Shown here: in pieces, positions 1 through 9,243 of the stretch | Layout of the letters: the number at the start of each line of letters is the position of its first letter | How positions within the stretch are numbered: the stretch's first letter is position 1 | NCBI GenBank assembly: GCA_964405735.1 | Contig: CAYOPD010000005.1 | Location: 1-64,000, forward strand | Source: JADJLQ01 sp964405735 | GTDB lineage: Bacteria; Bacteroidota; Bacteroidia; Chitinophagales; Saprospiraceae | Direction of reading: 5' to 3' | DNA length: 64,000 nucleotides | Program-made: the position numbers and the translations under genes | Notes under the pieces: generated by a model | The model's database searches: none | What the model saw: only the letters and a program-made list of their open reading frames with translations | Told to the model about the DNA's origin: nothing

Positions 1-12
1 AGGTAGTTGTTA

Positions 13-77
13 GGACGAAGTTGGGCTTCGGCCGAGTACTAAAAGTACCCGATTCAGACTTCGGATCGGAGAAGTCC
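13..77. repeat. palindromic repeat unit and stem-loop upstream of the first gene
   Basis: Positions 13-33 form a small imperfect palindrome (arms GACGAAG and CTTCGGC) that resembles the repeat units at 40747, 62048 and 62108. Positions 57-76 hold a second hairpin, with arms GACTTC and GAAGTC. Between them the short word GTAC occurs twice around AAAA. No gene is seen in the first 141 bases. The region may be a remnant of a dispersed REP-like family; a terminator for a gene to the left is also possible. Confidence 0.4.
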
Positions 78-141
78 AGCAGAGTATCAATGGACTGCTA
101 TTTTATCAACATTGCATATATTTATCTTTTATTGATAACAT

Positions 142-3100
142 ATGAAAAGATTATTTTTTTTAACCTCCTTTCTCCTTCTTGGTGCAACCCTTTTTGCCCA
201 GGAAACCTTTCCGAAAAACGATCTTGATTTTACCAAAAAGGAATGTTATGCTTTTACCGGAGCCACCCTGGTAAGGGCTGCCGGCCAGGCCCCGCTGGCC
301 AATGCCACCCTGGTCATCCGCAAAGGCAAAGTGGAAGCGGTGGGCCAGAATATCAGTATCCCTGCCGATGCGATCGTGGTGGACTGCCAGGGAAAACACA
401 TCTATCCGTCTTTTATTGATATCTATTCGGATTACGGTATGCCCGCTGTGCCAAGAACATTGCAGAGAGGTTTTGGCGGGCCCGCACAGCTGGATAACGA
501 TGCCAAATACCCTACAGGCTGGAATGCGGCCATCAAAGCGGAAAATGCGGCCTCCAAGGTATTCCAGGTAGATGATACCCGCGCCAGGGATTACCGTAAC
601 AACGGATTTGGGCTGGTCAACAGCCATATCCCGGATGGGATAGTACGCGGTTCGGCCGCCCTGGTGAGTCTGGCCAATGCCAAAGAAAACCTGGTCATGG
701 TCCGGGAGAGGTCGAGCGCCCACTTTTCTTTTTCCAAAGGCAGTTCCACCCAGAATTATCCAACCTCCCTGATGGGTTCTGTCGCCCTTCTTCGCCAGAC
801 CTTCCTGGATGGCCAGTGGTATAAAACAAAACCTGAAAGCGAAGGCGTCAATTTATCGCTGGCAGCCTTCAATGAACTGCAAAACCTGCCGATGATTTTC
901 GAATCCGGGGATAAATGGAATGACCTTAGGGCTGAAAAAATAGCCAGTGAATTCGGTACCCGTTTTATTCTGTTGGGCGGTACCAATGAGTACCAGAGGA
1001 TCACAGAAATCAAGGCCACAGCATCCAAATTTATAGTGCCTCTCAATTTTCCCAGTGCCCAGGACGTGGAAGATCCAAACGATGCACGCCTGGTCTCCCT
1101 CGCCGATATGAAACATTGGGAAATGGCTCCCGGCAATCCGGGCGCTCTGGAAAAAGCAGGAATTGTTTTTGCGCTCACCATGCATGGCTTGCGTCACGAT
1201 GCCTCAGGAGCGGGAAGTTTTACTCCAAACCTGTTAAAAGCAATTAAAAACGGGCTCACCGAAGATAAAGCCCTGGCGGCCCTGACCACAGAGCCTGCAG
1301 CAATGCTGGGTATCGCTGGTGAGGCAGGAAGCCTGGACCCGGGCAAATTGGCTAATTTCCTGATTACCTCAGGCCCTCTCTTTCGCGAAAAAACAGTCAT
1401 TCACCAAAACTGGATACAGGGATCCCCTTATATCGTCAGGCAGGATGGCTGGACCGATTACCGGGGAAACTATACCCTCACAATCAATAATGAGCCCTTT
1501 AGCCTGAAGATCTCCGGGGAAGCAAGCAGGATGTCTGCTCAACTAATCGGTAAGGATACCGTAAAAGTCAACTTGAAAATGTCGGACAAACTTGTTCAAC
1601 TTTCCTTTTCCCAAAAGTCCGACAGCTCCAGGATCACCCGCCTGTCCGGGGTGGTCACCGGTAACCAATGGAATGGAACCGGCCAGTATGCCAACGGGGA
1701 GTGGATCCGGTGGAAAATGACGAAAACCGGAGACGCCGCACAGCCTGAAACTTCGAGGAGGGAAACCGGGCTTCGACAGGAAGAAAAGCCGCAAGTAATG
1801 TACCCATTTCAAGGTTTTGGATGGACCGAACCCCCACCTCTCCAGGACCTGCTCATAAAAAATGCGACCGTATGGACCAGCGAGCGGGACGGAATTTTGA
1901 AACAAACCGATGTGCTGGTCCGGGGTGGAAAAATAGTCCGTATCGGCAAAAACCTTTCATTTGACAATGCCCGAGTGATCGACGCTACGGGAAAACACCT
2001 GACCGCAGGCATCATCGACGAACACAGCCATATCGGCGTCACCGGTTCCGTCAACGAATGTTCTCAATCCGTTACTTCCGAAGTACGCATTGCGGATGTG
2101 ATCAATCCGGATGACATCAATATATACAGGCAGCTCAGTGGAGGGGTCACTTCATCCCATATTCTCCATGGCAGTTGCAATACGATCGGCGGCCAGACTC
2201 AGCTGATCAAACTGAGATGGGGAAGGAATGCGGAAGAAATGAAATTCGCCGGCTGGGACGGTTTTATCAAATTTGCCCTGGGTGAAAACGTGAAACGAAG
2301 CAGTACCACCCAGAACAACCGTTTTCCGGATACCCGGATGGGGGTGGAGCAGGTATTGGATGACGCCTTCTTGCGGGCTACCCAATACGACAAAGCGGGT
2401 ATGGGCAAAAGGAGGGACCTGGAACTCGATGCCCTCCTGGAGATCATGAATAAACAACGTTTTATCACCTGCCATTCCTATGTAGCCAGCGAAATACTGG
2501 CCCTGATGGCCGTGGCTGAAAAATATGGATTCAGGGTCAATACCTTTACCCATATCCTGGAAGGGTACAAGGTGGCGGATAAAATGAAGCAGCACGGAGC
2601 GGCAGCCTCCAGTTTTTCCGACTGGTGGGCCTATAAAATGGAGGTGCAGGACGCCATCCCTCAGAGCCCCTATATCATGAGCCGGCTTGGGCTCAATGTA
2701 GCCATCAACAGCGACGATGCGGAAATGGCCAGGCGCCTCAACCAGGAAGCCGCCAAGAGCATAAAATATGCTGGCATGGCGGAGGAAGAAGCCATCAAAA
2801 TGGTGACCATCAATCCGGCTACCATGTTGCATGTCGGTGATCGTACAGGGAGTATTAAAACGGGGAAGGATGCCGACCTCGTGATCTGGAACGATCATCC
2901 CCTGAGCATCTACGCCAGGGCTGAAAAGACCATTGTGGATGGGATCGTTTATTTTGACCGCGAGAAGGACGCTGCAATGCAGGCTCAGGTTGCAAAGGAA
3001 AGAAGCCGGCTGATTCAGAAAATGATTTCTGCCAAAAATGGTGGTGAACGTACCGAACGACCTACTCCATCCTTTGAAGAGGAAGCGCAATGCGAGCTGG

Positions 3101-3177
3101 ATCACCAACACAGCAAAGGGCTATGGCACCGGCTCGAACAACGTATGGTCGAACAGGATCATACCCATGAGGATTAA
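142..3177 (+). CDS. secreted double-domain amidohydrolase (inactive N-half, active-looking C-half)
   Basis: 1011-residue exported protein with a signal peptide (MKRLFFLTSF..., cleavage after about residue 19, ...TLFAQ). It holds two metal-dependent amidohydrolase (urease/imidazolonepropionase superfamily) modules in tandem. In the N-terminal module (about 25-430) the usual HxH metal motif after the first strand is replaced by DIYSD (residues 93-97), so this half probably cannot bind the usual metal pair. The C-terminal module (about 565-975) keeps the ligands: H628-S-H630, H778, H804 and D858/D859. Substrate cannot be read from sequence; related Bacteroidota proteins are loosely called amidohydrolases, imidazolonepropionases or prolidase-like. 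The next gene, 32 bp downstream, is a paralogue of the N-terminal half, so the two probably form an operon and perhaps a periplasmic complex. ATG 142 is chosen because it begins the signal peptide. Confidence 0.85.
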   Translation: MKRLFFLTSFLLLGATLFAQETFPKNDLDFTKKECYAFTGATLVRAAGQAPLANATLVIRKGKVEAVGQNISIPADAIVVDCQGKHIYPSFIDIYSDYGMPAVPRTLQRGFGGPAQLDNDAKYPTGWNAAIKAENAASKVFQVDDTRARDYRNNGFGLVNSHIPDGIVRGSAALVSLANAKENLVMVRERSSAHFSFSKGSSTQNYPTSLMGSVALLRQTFLDGQWYKTKPESEGVNLSLAAFNELQNLPMIFESGDKWNDLRAEKIASEFGTRFILLGGTNEYQRITEIKATASKFIVPLNFPSAQDVEDPNDARLVSLADMKHWEMAPGNPGALEKAGIVFALTMHGLRHDASGAGSFTPNLLKAIKNGLTEDKALAALTTEPAAMLGIAGEAGSLDPGKLANFLITSGPLFREKTVIHQNWIQGSPYIVRQDGWTDYRGNYTLTINNEPFSLKISGEASRMSAQLIGKDTVKVNLKMSDKLVQLSFSQKSDSSRITRLSGVVTGNQWNGTGQYANGEWIRWKMTKTGDAAQPETSRRETGLRQEEKPQVMYPFQGFGWTEPPPLQDLLIKNATVWTSERDGILKQTDVLVRGGKIVRIGKNLSFDNARVIDATGKHLTAGIIDEHSHIGVTGSVNECSQSVTSEVRIADVINPDDINIYRQLSGGVTSSHILHGSCNTIGGQTQLIKLRWGRNAEEMKFAGWDGFIKFALGENVKRSSTTQNNRFPDTRMGVEQVLDDAFLRATQYDKAGMGKRRDLELDALLEIMNKQRFITCHSYVASEILALMAVAEKYGFRVNTFTHILEGYKVADKMKQHGAAASSFSDWWAYKMEVQDAIPQSPYIMSRLGLNVAINSDDAEMARRLNQEAAKSIKYAGMAEEEAIKMVTINPATMLHVGDRTGSIKTGKDADLVIWNDHPLSIYARAEKTIVDGIVYFDREKDAAMQAQVAKERSRLIQKMISAKNGGERTERPTPSFEEEAQCELDHQHSKGLWHRLEQRMVEQDHTHED

Positions 3178-3209
3178 ACCCGAACTTCAAATTACTTAAA
3201 CTGAATCCA

Positions 3210-4514
3210 ATGAAAAATTGCATCCATATCGTCCTGCTGAGCCTGGTTTACCTGGGTCTTGTTGCACAGGAAACGATTTATCCGGCACCCGCCCATCAGG
3301 GAGTCATTGCCCTCACCGGCGGCACCATACATATTGGCAATGGCAATGTCATAGAAAAAGGCACAGTAGTGATCCGCAACTCCAGGATTGAAGCCGTAGG
3401 CCAGAATGTCAGCGTGCCAGCCGGTGCGAAGGTAATCCCGGTGTCCGGCAAACAGGTCTATCCCGGCCTGATCGCTCCATCCTCCAGCCTTGGGCTGACA
3501 GAGATCGCCAGCGTGCGGGCTTTATCAGACTTTAATGAAATAGGTAATTATAATCCCAGCGTGAAATCAATAACCGCCTACAATGCCGAATCAAAAGTAA
3601 TCCCAACCCTGAGGAGCAACGGTGTCCTGTTGGCCCAGGTTACACCGAGAGGTGGCATCTTCAGCGGGACCAGCAGCGTGGTCCAACTCGATGCATGGAA
3701 CTGGCAAGATGCGGCATATAAAACGAACAATGGCGTACACCTTAATTTTCCGGCCCTGGTCAATCGCCCCAGCCCATTCGGCGGTGGTGGCTTGCAGGGC
3801 AGGGGAAGCCAGTCGCCGGAAGATGCCCTGAAGGCTGCCCTCATCCGGGTTGAAGAGATCCGGTCATTCCTTCGTGAGGCAAAGGCCTATTCCAAAACCA
3901 CAGGGCCAGTCAATCTCAAATACGAAGCTTTAAGGGGCCTGTTCGACAAATCACAGAAATTATTTGTGCATTGTGATCTGGCGAAAGAGATCCTCATGGC
4001 CCTGGAGTTTAAAAAAGAATTTGACATTGACCTCGTGATAGAGGGCGGTACCGATAGCTGGATGGTCGCCGAAATCCTTCATGAACATCAGGTGCCCGTG
4101 ATCCTGAGCGAACCTCATAACCTGCCGTCCATGGCCGATGATGCCGTGGATCAACCTTATAAAACAGGCTATATGCTGCAAAAAGCAGGGGTACCCTTTA
4201 CCATAGCCATTGACGGATTCTGGCAACAGCGAAACCTGCCCTTTCAGGCGGGGACCCTGGCAGCCTACGGGCTTTCCAGGGAAGAAGCCCTCATGGCCAT
4301 CACCCTACAGGCCGCCCGGATCCTGGGCATCGATAAGCAAACCGGCAGCATCGAGGCAGGTAAAGATGCCAATATTGTCGTAAGCGAAGGGGATATCCTG
4401 GATATGAAAAGCAGCAAGGTGACCCATGCCTTTATCCAGGGCAGGCAGATCAACCTGGACAATAAACACAACCAGTTGTTCGAGAAATACAAATACCGCT
4501 ACAATCTGAAATAA
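3210..4514 (+). CDS. secreted amidohydrolase-like protein, metal ligands partly lost
   Basis: 434-residue exported protein (signal peptide about residues 1-20, ...LGLVAQ). It has the beta-sandwich start and TIM-barrel pattern of the amidohydrolase superfamily, including a C-terminal segment of the type GSIEAGKDANIVV that is typical of the family. The strand-1 HxH is absent: residues 89-93 read APSSS. A later histidine (LFVHCD) is retained. It resembles the N-terminal half of the preceding gene (shared words such as EAVGQN and VPA) rather than its catalytic half. It lies 32 bp downstream of that gene and is probably co-transcribed. A binding or scaffolding partner of the active domain is a reasonable guess, but no substrate is known. 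It ends 5 bp from the convergent acyltransferase gene. Confidence 0.8.
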   Translation: MKNCIHIVLLSLVYLGLVAQETIYPAPAHQGVIALTGGTIHIGNGNVIEKGTVVIRNSRIEAVGQNVSVPAGAKVIPVSGKQVYPGLIAPSSSLGLTEIASVRALSDFNEIGNYNPSVKSITAYNAESKVIPTLRSNGVLLAQVTPRGGIFSGTSSVVQLDAWNWQDAAYKTNNGVHLNFPALVNRPSPFGGGGLQGRGSQSPEDALKAALIRVEEIRSFLREAKAYSKTTGPVNLKYEALRGLFDKSQKLFVHCDLAKEILMALEFKKEFDIDLVIEGGTDSWMVAEILHEHQVPVILSEPHNLPSMADDAVDQPYKTGYMLQKAGVPFTIAIDGFWQQRNLPFQAGTLAAYGLSREEALMAITLQAARILGIDKQTGSIEAGKDANIVVSEGDILDMKSSKVTHAFIQGRQINLDNKHNQLFEKYKYRYNLK

Positions 4515-4519
4515 AACAA

Positions 4520-5293
4520 TCAGACCTTGAGGGTATCGACGGACCGGTCAATGACCCATTGAGGGACCTTCACGGCCTCCAGTTTTGTATCAATCCATGC
4601 CTTGCATTCCTGCATCAGGGCGACCGGATCGTTTCCCCGGAAGACGTAGTCGGGGAAATAAACGTCCACGCGTGTCCTCCATTTGCCAAATTGTTTGATG
4701 AAATGAGTAAGGAGGTTGTCACCGGGTATCCAGAAATCCAATTCGGGTTTATGGTAAACCATAGCCAGTGGCACAATGGGTATGTTTTCTTCCACGGCCA
4801 CTTCGAAAGCTCCTTTTTTAAAATCCTTGGTGAGCTGCAATACGCTGGTTGTGGCCTCCGGGCAAAGGAAAATATTGAACCCCTGCCTCAGTTTTTGCCT
4901 CATCCCTTCTTTCACCGAACTCCGGCTTGATCGGTCTTCACGCTGAACGAAAAGGATCCCCGTCTTTTCAGCGGCCAGGCCAATCAATGGATATTTTTCA
5001 ATCTCTGCTTTCCCGATGGGGAAAAAATGGTAATAATGCAAAGCGATGACCGGGTCGGAAAAACAACGATGATTGGAAATGTATATGGCCGGCTGGATCT
5101 GGTCAAATGTACCAAATGCCCTTATTTGATACCCCAAAACCCATCCCATGACTTTGACGCCGGCTTTTCTGAAACGGAATGCCCGACGGATATCCTGGCC
5201 AATAAAAACGGTGGTCAGCAGGTAGGCCATCAGAAAAAGGAAGATGACCAGCACCAGGACGATCATTCTGGTCCATGCCAGTACATATCTCAT
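4520..5293 (-). CDS. 1-acyl-sn-glycerol-3-phosphate acyltransferase family protein (PlsC-like)
   Basis: 257-residue membrane-bound acyltransferase. One N-terminal hydrophobic segment (about residues 8-32) is followed by the PlsC domain with motif I H-x4-D (NHRCFSD), motif II FVQRED and a motif III variant PEATT in place of the common EGTR. The family transfers an acyl chain to lysophosphatidic acid or a related acceptor in phospholipid or ornithine-lipid synthesis at the inner membrane. The exact acceptor is not determined by sequence. The gene converges on the amidohydrolase-like gene with a 5-bp gap and follows the pyruvate dehydrogenase E2 gene by 39 bp on the same strand. Confidence 0.85.
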   Translation of the reverse strand: MRYVLAWTRMIVLVLVIFLFLMAYLLTTVFIGQDIRRAFRFRKAGVKVMGWVLGYQIRAFGTFDQIQPAIYISNHRCFSDPVIALHYYHFFPIGKAEIEKYPLIGLAAEKTGILFVQREDRSSRSSVKEGMRQKLRQGFNIFLCPEATTSVLQLTKDFKKGAFEVAVEENIPIVPLAMVYHKPELDFWIPGDNLLTHFIKQFGKWRTRVDVYFPDYVFRGNDPVALMQECKAWIDTKLEAVKVPQWVIDRSVDTLKV

Positions 5294-5332
5294 ATTAAAA
5301 GGTCATATAGGTGAAGGCCAAAGGAACGGTCT

Positions 5333-6586
5333 TCAGACCAGCATGCGCACCGGTTCTTCCAGCAGGCCCTTCAGGGTTTGTAAAAACTGGGCGCCGCTTG
5401 CACCGTCCACGACCCGGTGGTCGCAGGACAGGGTGACTTTCATAATATGGCCGATTTCAATTTTGCCTCCCCGGACAACTGGCTGTTCGGTGATCCCGCC
5501 CACAGCGAGGATGCAGGAATCCGGGGGATTGATGATGGCTGTAAACTCATCCACCCCAAACATACCCAGGTTGGAGATGGTAAATGTATTGCCCTGCATT
5601 TCTTCAGGTTGCAGTTTTCTTTCTTTGGCCCGTTGCGCCAGGTATTGCACCTCGGCATTGATCTGGGTCAGGGTTTTGATATCAGCATATTTGATCACCG
5701 GAACCAGCAGTCCTTCTGCGACGGCAACGGCTACACCGATGTGAATCTGGTGGTTTTGACGGATGGCATCCCCGGTCCAGGAGGAATTGATCATCGGATG
5801 TTTGCGGAGCGCCATAGCGGCAGCCTTCACGACCAGGTCATTAAAGGAAAGTTTTGAGGGGGCTACGGCATTCATGGCAGCCCGGGCGCTCACGGCCTTA
5901 CTCATATCGATCGACATGGTCACATAAAAATGCGGTGCTGAAAACTTGCTTTCCGCGAGCCGGCGGGCAATGGTTTTCCTCATCTGGCTGAGGGGTTTGT
6001 CTTCATAGGCAGCGCCACCCGGAGCAACACTGAATGCGGGTGCCGGTGCGGAAGAAGATACCATAGGTTTTGATGGAGCCGTTTCCGGGCTGGCTTTTTG
6101 CTGAAGGGCCGCCTCCACATCCCTTTTAATGATCCGTCCCAGATCGCCACTGCCCGTCATTTTATGTAAATCAATGCCCTCTTCCCTTGCAATTGCCTTT
6201 GCCAGGGGAGAGGCTTTGACATGGCTATCCGCCGAACCAACCACTGGTGTAGCCTCCAATACCGGCTGGGTGGGCGTGGTCGCAGAAGCGGCGGGTGAAG
6301 CGGCAGTTGGTGGCGCGCCCGCTGCCTCAAGGGCGGAGTTATAATCCTCCCCCTTTTTCCCGATGACCGCCAATATCGCATTGACGGCAATGGTGCCTTT
6401 TTCCACCCCTATATAGAGCAGGGTGCCGTCGTAAAAACTCTCCAGGTCCATGGTGGCTTTATCCGTCTCCACTTCCGCGAGGACATCCCCTACTTTTACA
6501 TCATCCCCCACCTTTTTGTGCCATGCCAGGATATTGCCTTCTTCCATGGTATCGCTCATGCGGGGCATTCTGATTACTTCTGCCAT
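5333..6586 (-). CDS. pdhC: pyruvate dehydrogenase E2, dihydrolipoamide acetyltransferase
   Basis: 417-residue E2 subunit of a 2-oxo acid dehydrogenase complex, most likely pyruvate dehydrogenase, which passes the acetyl group from lipoyl-lysine to CoA. Visible parts: an N-terminal lipoyl domain with the modified lysine in VETDKATMD; an Ala/Pro-rich linker (about 85-125); a peripheral subunit-binding domain beginning SPLAKAIAREEGIDL; and a C-terminal catalytic core with the DHRVVDG active-site motif. I use the ATG at 6586 (MAEVIRMP...), which begins the lipoyl domain; an upstream in-frame extension of 28 residues is unlike the family. E1 and E3 genes are not in the window. Branched-chain or 2-oxoglutarate E2 are less likely alternatives. 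Confidence 0.88.
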   Translation of the reverse strand: MAEVIRMPRMSDTMEEGNILAWHKKVGDDVKVGDVLAEVETDKATMDLESFYDGTLLYIGVEKGTIAVNAILAVIGKKGEDYNSALEAAGAPPTAASPAASATTPTQPVLEATPVVGSADSHVKASPLAKAIAREEGIDLHKMTGSGDLGRIIKRDVEAALQQKASPETAPSKPMVSSSAPAPAFSVAPGGAAYEDKPLSQMRKTIARRLAESKFSAPHFYVTMSIDMSKAVSARAAMNAVAPSKLSFNDLVVKAAAMALRKHPMINSSWTGDAIRQNHQIHIGVAVAVAEGLLVPVIKYADIKTLTQINAEVQYLAQRAKERKLQPEEMQGNTFTISNLGMFGVDEFTAIINPPDSCILAVGGITEQPVVRGGKIEIGHIMKVTLSCDHRVVDGASGAQFLQTLKGLLEEPVRMLV

Positions 6587-6723
6587 ATCTTGATATTGTT
6601 TTGAGGCGTAAAGATAGCCTCCGGCGGTCATTTTTTCCGGCCAGAACAGAAAAGAGCTTGCTGCCAGCAACCATGGGCAGTTATTCCAAAATTCTTAATT
6701 CTTAATTATTAATTGCATAATTA

Positions 6724-6731
6724 TAAATTTG
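6724..6731 (+). promoter_or_regulatory. Bacteroidota -7 promoter element for recR
   Basis: TAAATTTG matches the TAnnTTTG consensus of the primary Bacteroidota sigma factor. It ends 9 bases before the recR ATG, which implies a very short leader. The region just upstream (6690-6723) is AT-rich; no clear -33 TTG at the usual spacing is seen. Confidence 0.55.
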
Positions 6732-6740
6732 TCCGGTGGT

Positions 6741-7358
6741 ATGAAATTTTCTTCTAAACTGCTGGAAGAAGCGATGATGGCTTTTCACTCCCTTCCGGGC
6801 GTGGGCAAGAAGTCAGCCCTGAGGATGGCGCTTCATATGATGAAAAATGACCCGGAATACGCCAGGAAGTTTTCCGAAGCTGTTTGGAATGCCAGGAATA
6901 AAATAAGGACCTGCGCACGCTGCTGCAGTTATTCCGATGAAGAGTTTTGCAGCATTTGTGCCGATCCCCGGCGGGATGGCCAGACCATATGCATCGTCGA
7001 ATCCACCCGCGATGTCATGGCCATCGAAGAAACCAATCAGTATCATGGGGTCTATCATGTCCTGGGGGGCGTGCTTTCACCCATTGACGGGGTGGGGCCA
7101 GCCCAATTGAACATCGAACCCCTGACCCTTCGCCTGGGCATGGAGGATATCCGTGAAATGATTATGGCCATCAACCCGACCATCGAAGGAGAAACCACGA
7201 TTTATTATCTGTCCCGCCAGCTTCAGCGTTTTAATGTTCCGGTGACGGTCATCGCCCGTGGGGTTTCATTCGGAGGAGAACTCGAATATGCCGATGAAAT
7301 GACCCTGGGCAGGTCCATACTCGCACGCACCCCCTATCAAATCAAGTCCATCACCTGA
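6741..7358 (+). CDS. recR: recombination mediator protein RecR
   Basis: 205-residue RecR, which works with RecO and RecF to load RecA on gapped DNA. It shows the N-terminal helix-hairpin-helix (LPGVGKKSALRMA), the four-cysteine zinc finger (CARCCSYSDEEFCSIC) and a Toprim domain (CIVESTRDVMAIEE, then GGVLSPIDGVGP). Length is normal for the family. A TTG at 6729 could add four residues, but the ATG at 6741 (MKFSSKLLEEA) fits relatives and follows the promoter element at 6724. The next gene starts 2 bases after the stop codon, so the two are probably co-transcribed. Confidence 0.93.
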   Translation: MKFSSKLLEEAMMAFHSLPGVGKKSALRMALHMMKNDPEYARKFSEAVWNARNKIRTCARCCSYSDEEFCSICADPRRDGQTICIVESTRDVMAIEETNQYHGVYHVLGGVLSPIDGVGPAQLNIEPLTLRLGMEDIREMIMAINPTIEGETTIYYLSRQLQRFNVPVTVIARGVSFGGELEYADEMTLGRSILARTPYQIKSIT

Positions 7359-7360
7359 CC

Positions 7361-9235
7361 ATGGACCTTTCGGTCATCATCCTGAGTTACAACGTCAGGT
7401 ATCTTCTGGAATCCTGCCTGGAGTCCGTAGAAAAGGCCATGCAGCAAATCAGGGGCGAAATCATCGTGGTGGACAATGCCTCCTCGGATGAATCTGTTGA
7501 CATGGTGCGGTCGCGGTTTCCGGGAGCCCGTATCCTGGTCAATGATCAAAACATCGGATTCGCCAAAGCCAATAATCTCGCCATCCGGGAAGCCAAGGGG
7601 ACCTATGTATTGATCCTTAATCCCGATACGCTTGTTCACGAGGGGGCCTTAAAAGCCTGCCTGGACTATCTTGAAATGCACGAGAAGATGGCTGCCGCCG
7701 GGGTACGCATGACGGACAGTGCCGGCCGTTTTCTTCGGGAATCCAAACGGGGTTTTCCCGGCTTGTGGCCATCCATCTGGAAACTGAGCGGATTCAGCCG
7801 GATCATGCCCGGGCATTCTAAAATCAACCATTATTACCTGGGGCACCTTGACGAGGAAGGCATTCACCCTGTGGAGGTCCTGACCGGGGCCTTTATGATG
7901 GTTAAAAAGAAAATCCTGGATCAGGTGGGTGGTTTTGATGAACGGTTTTTTATGTATGGAGAAGACATCGATCTTTCTTTTCGCATACGCCAACGGGGTT
8001 ATGGATTGATTTACCTGGGTGGCCAGGCCATTGTGCATCTCAAAGGGCGCAGTTCTTCGGTGCATTCCACCTCTTATGTGCGGAATTTTTACAGGGCCAT
8101 GTCGGTCTTTGTTAAAAAGTATTATTCCAACCCGGCCCTGAAGGCCCTGGTCATGGCGGGCATCGGATTGGCCGCCATCGTCTCCTGGCTGAAAAGGAAG
8201 ATCGTGCGTCATTTCCTTCCTTTAATGGATGTCCTCCTGTTGTCGTTCATTTTATTTCTGGTGCAATTCTTCTGGGCAGGATGGTGGTTTGGCGACACCG
8301 CTTATTTCCACCACACCGCCTTTGTGCTTAATGCTGCCAGCTATGTGGTCCTGTGGTTTGTGTCTCTGATCTTTTGGGAATCCTACCGGCCCTATCAGGA
8401 AAAACCGGGCCTGATTGCCCTTAAAGCCATAATTGCCGGCACCCTGGCCATCCTGATCATCTATTCCCTCCTGCCGGAAGAGGGGCGGACTTCGAGGGCT
8501 GTAATTCTACTGAGCGGCTTGTCTGCAGCCCTGGTCATACCCTGGACCAGGGCCTTGTTGCGGCCGGGCCTGACCGCTCTGCGCGCACTTTACACCGGTG
8601 ACCGGACCGGAGAACAGGCCCTGAACCCCCTTTTTAAGAAATTGTGCCACGATCACTATTTTTCCTACCTCTCCCGGGAAGATCTTTCTGACCGGGAAAA
8701 ACCGGAATCCAGGATTGCCAAGCTCAAAGACCTGGTAGAGGAGCAGGGAATTACCCATGTTATTCTTGAAAGCCCCACGCAATGGAAAGAAGATTTGCTG
8801 CTTTTTACACTTGGATTGAGAAGCAAGGTTAAATTCCTGGTTCCGGATAAAAACGGGTCGCCGGACTCCGGGATCATGGATACGATTCCCGGATTGAAAG
8901 AAGTGGATGTCCGCCTGAATAAGCGTATTTATAAAATAATTAAATCGGCCCTCAATCTGCTCTTTACCCTTTTTATCCTGCCCTGGGGCTGGCTGAGAAC
9001 CGATATCCGGGAAAATTATTTTAAGCTGCTCCTGGGCAACAAACAATGGATCTCTTACCATGAACCCCCCGAACCCAACCTCCCGGACCAACGCCCCGGC
9101 TTGTGGCATCCGGGGCTCGATCCGGACCTGGGGGACGATTATCCCTGGCAGGACCTTAATTTTGAATATGCCGGAAATTACAACCCAGGCCGCGATATCC
9201 TGATTGTCCTGGCCCGTTTGTTTAATCTTAAATAA
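7361..9235 (+). CDS. glycosyltransferase family 2 fused to a degenerate sugar-phosphate transferase-like membrane module
   Basis: 624 residues. Residues 1-245 are a GT2 (rhamnosyltransferase/WbbL-like) domain with VVDNASSDES, the DxD-type NPDTL, and GGFDERFFMYGEDIDLSFR. Residues about 270-410 carry four or so membrane segments. Residues 410-520 look like the soluble nucleotide-binding-like domain of WcaJ/WbaP-type polyprenyl glycosylphosphotransferases. The last 100 residues start with a hydrophobic hairpin and keep echoes of the phosphoglycosyl transferase C-terminus (RPGLWHPGL, then FEYAGNYNPGRDILIVLARL), but the catalytic core between them is missing. It probably adds a sugar to a lipid-linked glycan at the inner membrane. 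The GT2 call is firm; the degenerate-transferase reading is an inference. It starts 2 bases after recR. Confidence 0.82.
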   Translation: MDLSVIILSYNVRYLLESCLESVEKAMQQIRGEIIVVDNASSDESVDMVRSRFPGARILVNDQNIGFAKANNLAIREAKGTYVLILNPDTLVHEGALKACLDYLEMHEKMAAAGVRMTDSAGRFLRESKRGFPGLWPSIWKLSGFSRIMPGHSKINHYYLGHLDEEGIHPVEVLTGAFMMVKKKILDQVGGFDERFFMYGEDIDLSFRIRQRGYGLIYLGGQAIVHLKGRSSSVHSTSYVRNFYRAMSVFVKKYYSNPALKALVMAGIGLAAIVSWLKRKIVRHFLPLMDVLLLSFILFLVQFFWAGWWFGDTAYFHHTAFVLNAASYVVLWFVSLIFWESYRPYQEKPGLIALKAIIAGTLAILIIYSLLPEEGRTSRAVILLSGLSAALVIPWTRALLRPGLTALRALYTGDRTGEQALNPLFKKLCHDHYFSYLSREDLSDREKPESRIAKLKDLVEEQGITHVILESPTQWKEDLLLFTLGLRSKVKFLVPDKNGSPDSGIMDTIPGLKEVDVRLNKRIYKIIKSALNLLFTLFILPWGWLRTDIRENYFKLLLGNKQWISYHEPPEPNLPDQRPGLWHPGLDPDLGDDYPWQDLNFEYAGNYNPGRDILIVLARLFNLK

Positions 9236-9243
9236 ATATCTGA

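Noticed and set aside
2152..3111. 319-codon open frame on the minus strand inside the first amidohydrolase gene
   Set aside because: It lies fully opposite the conserved catalytic domain, has no recognisable motif, and is explained by codon bias of the real gene.
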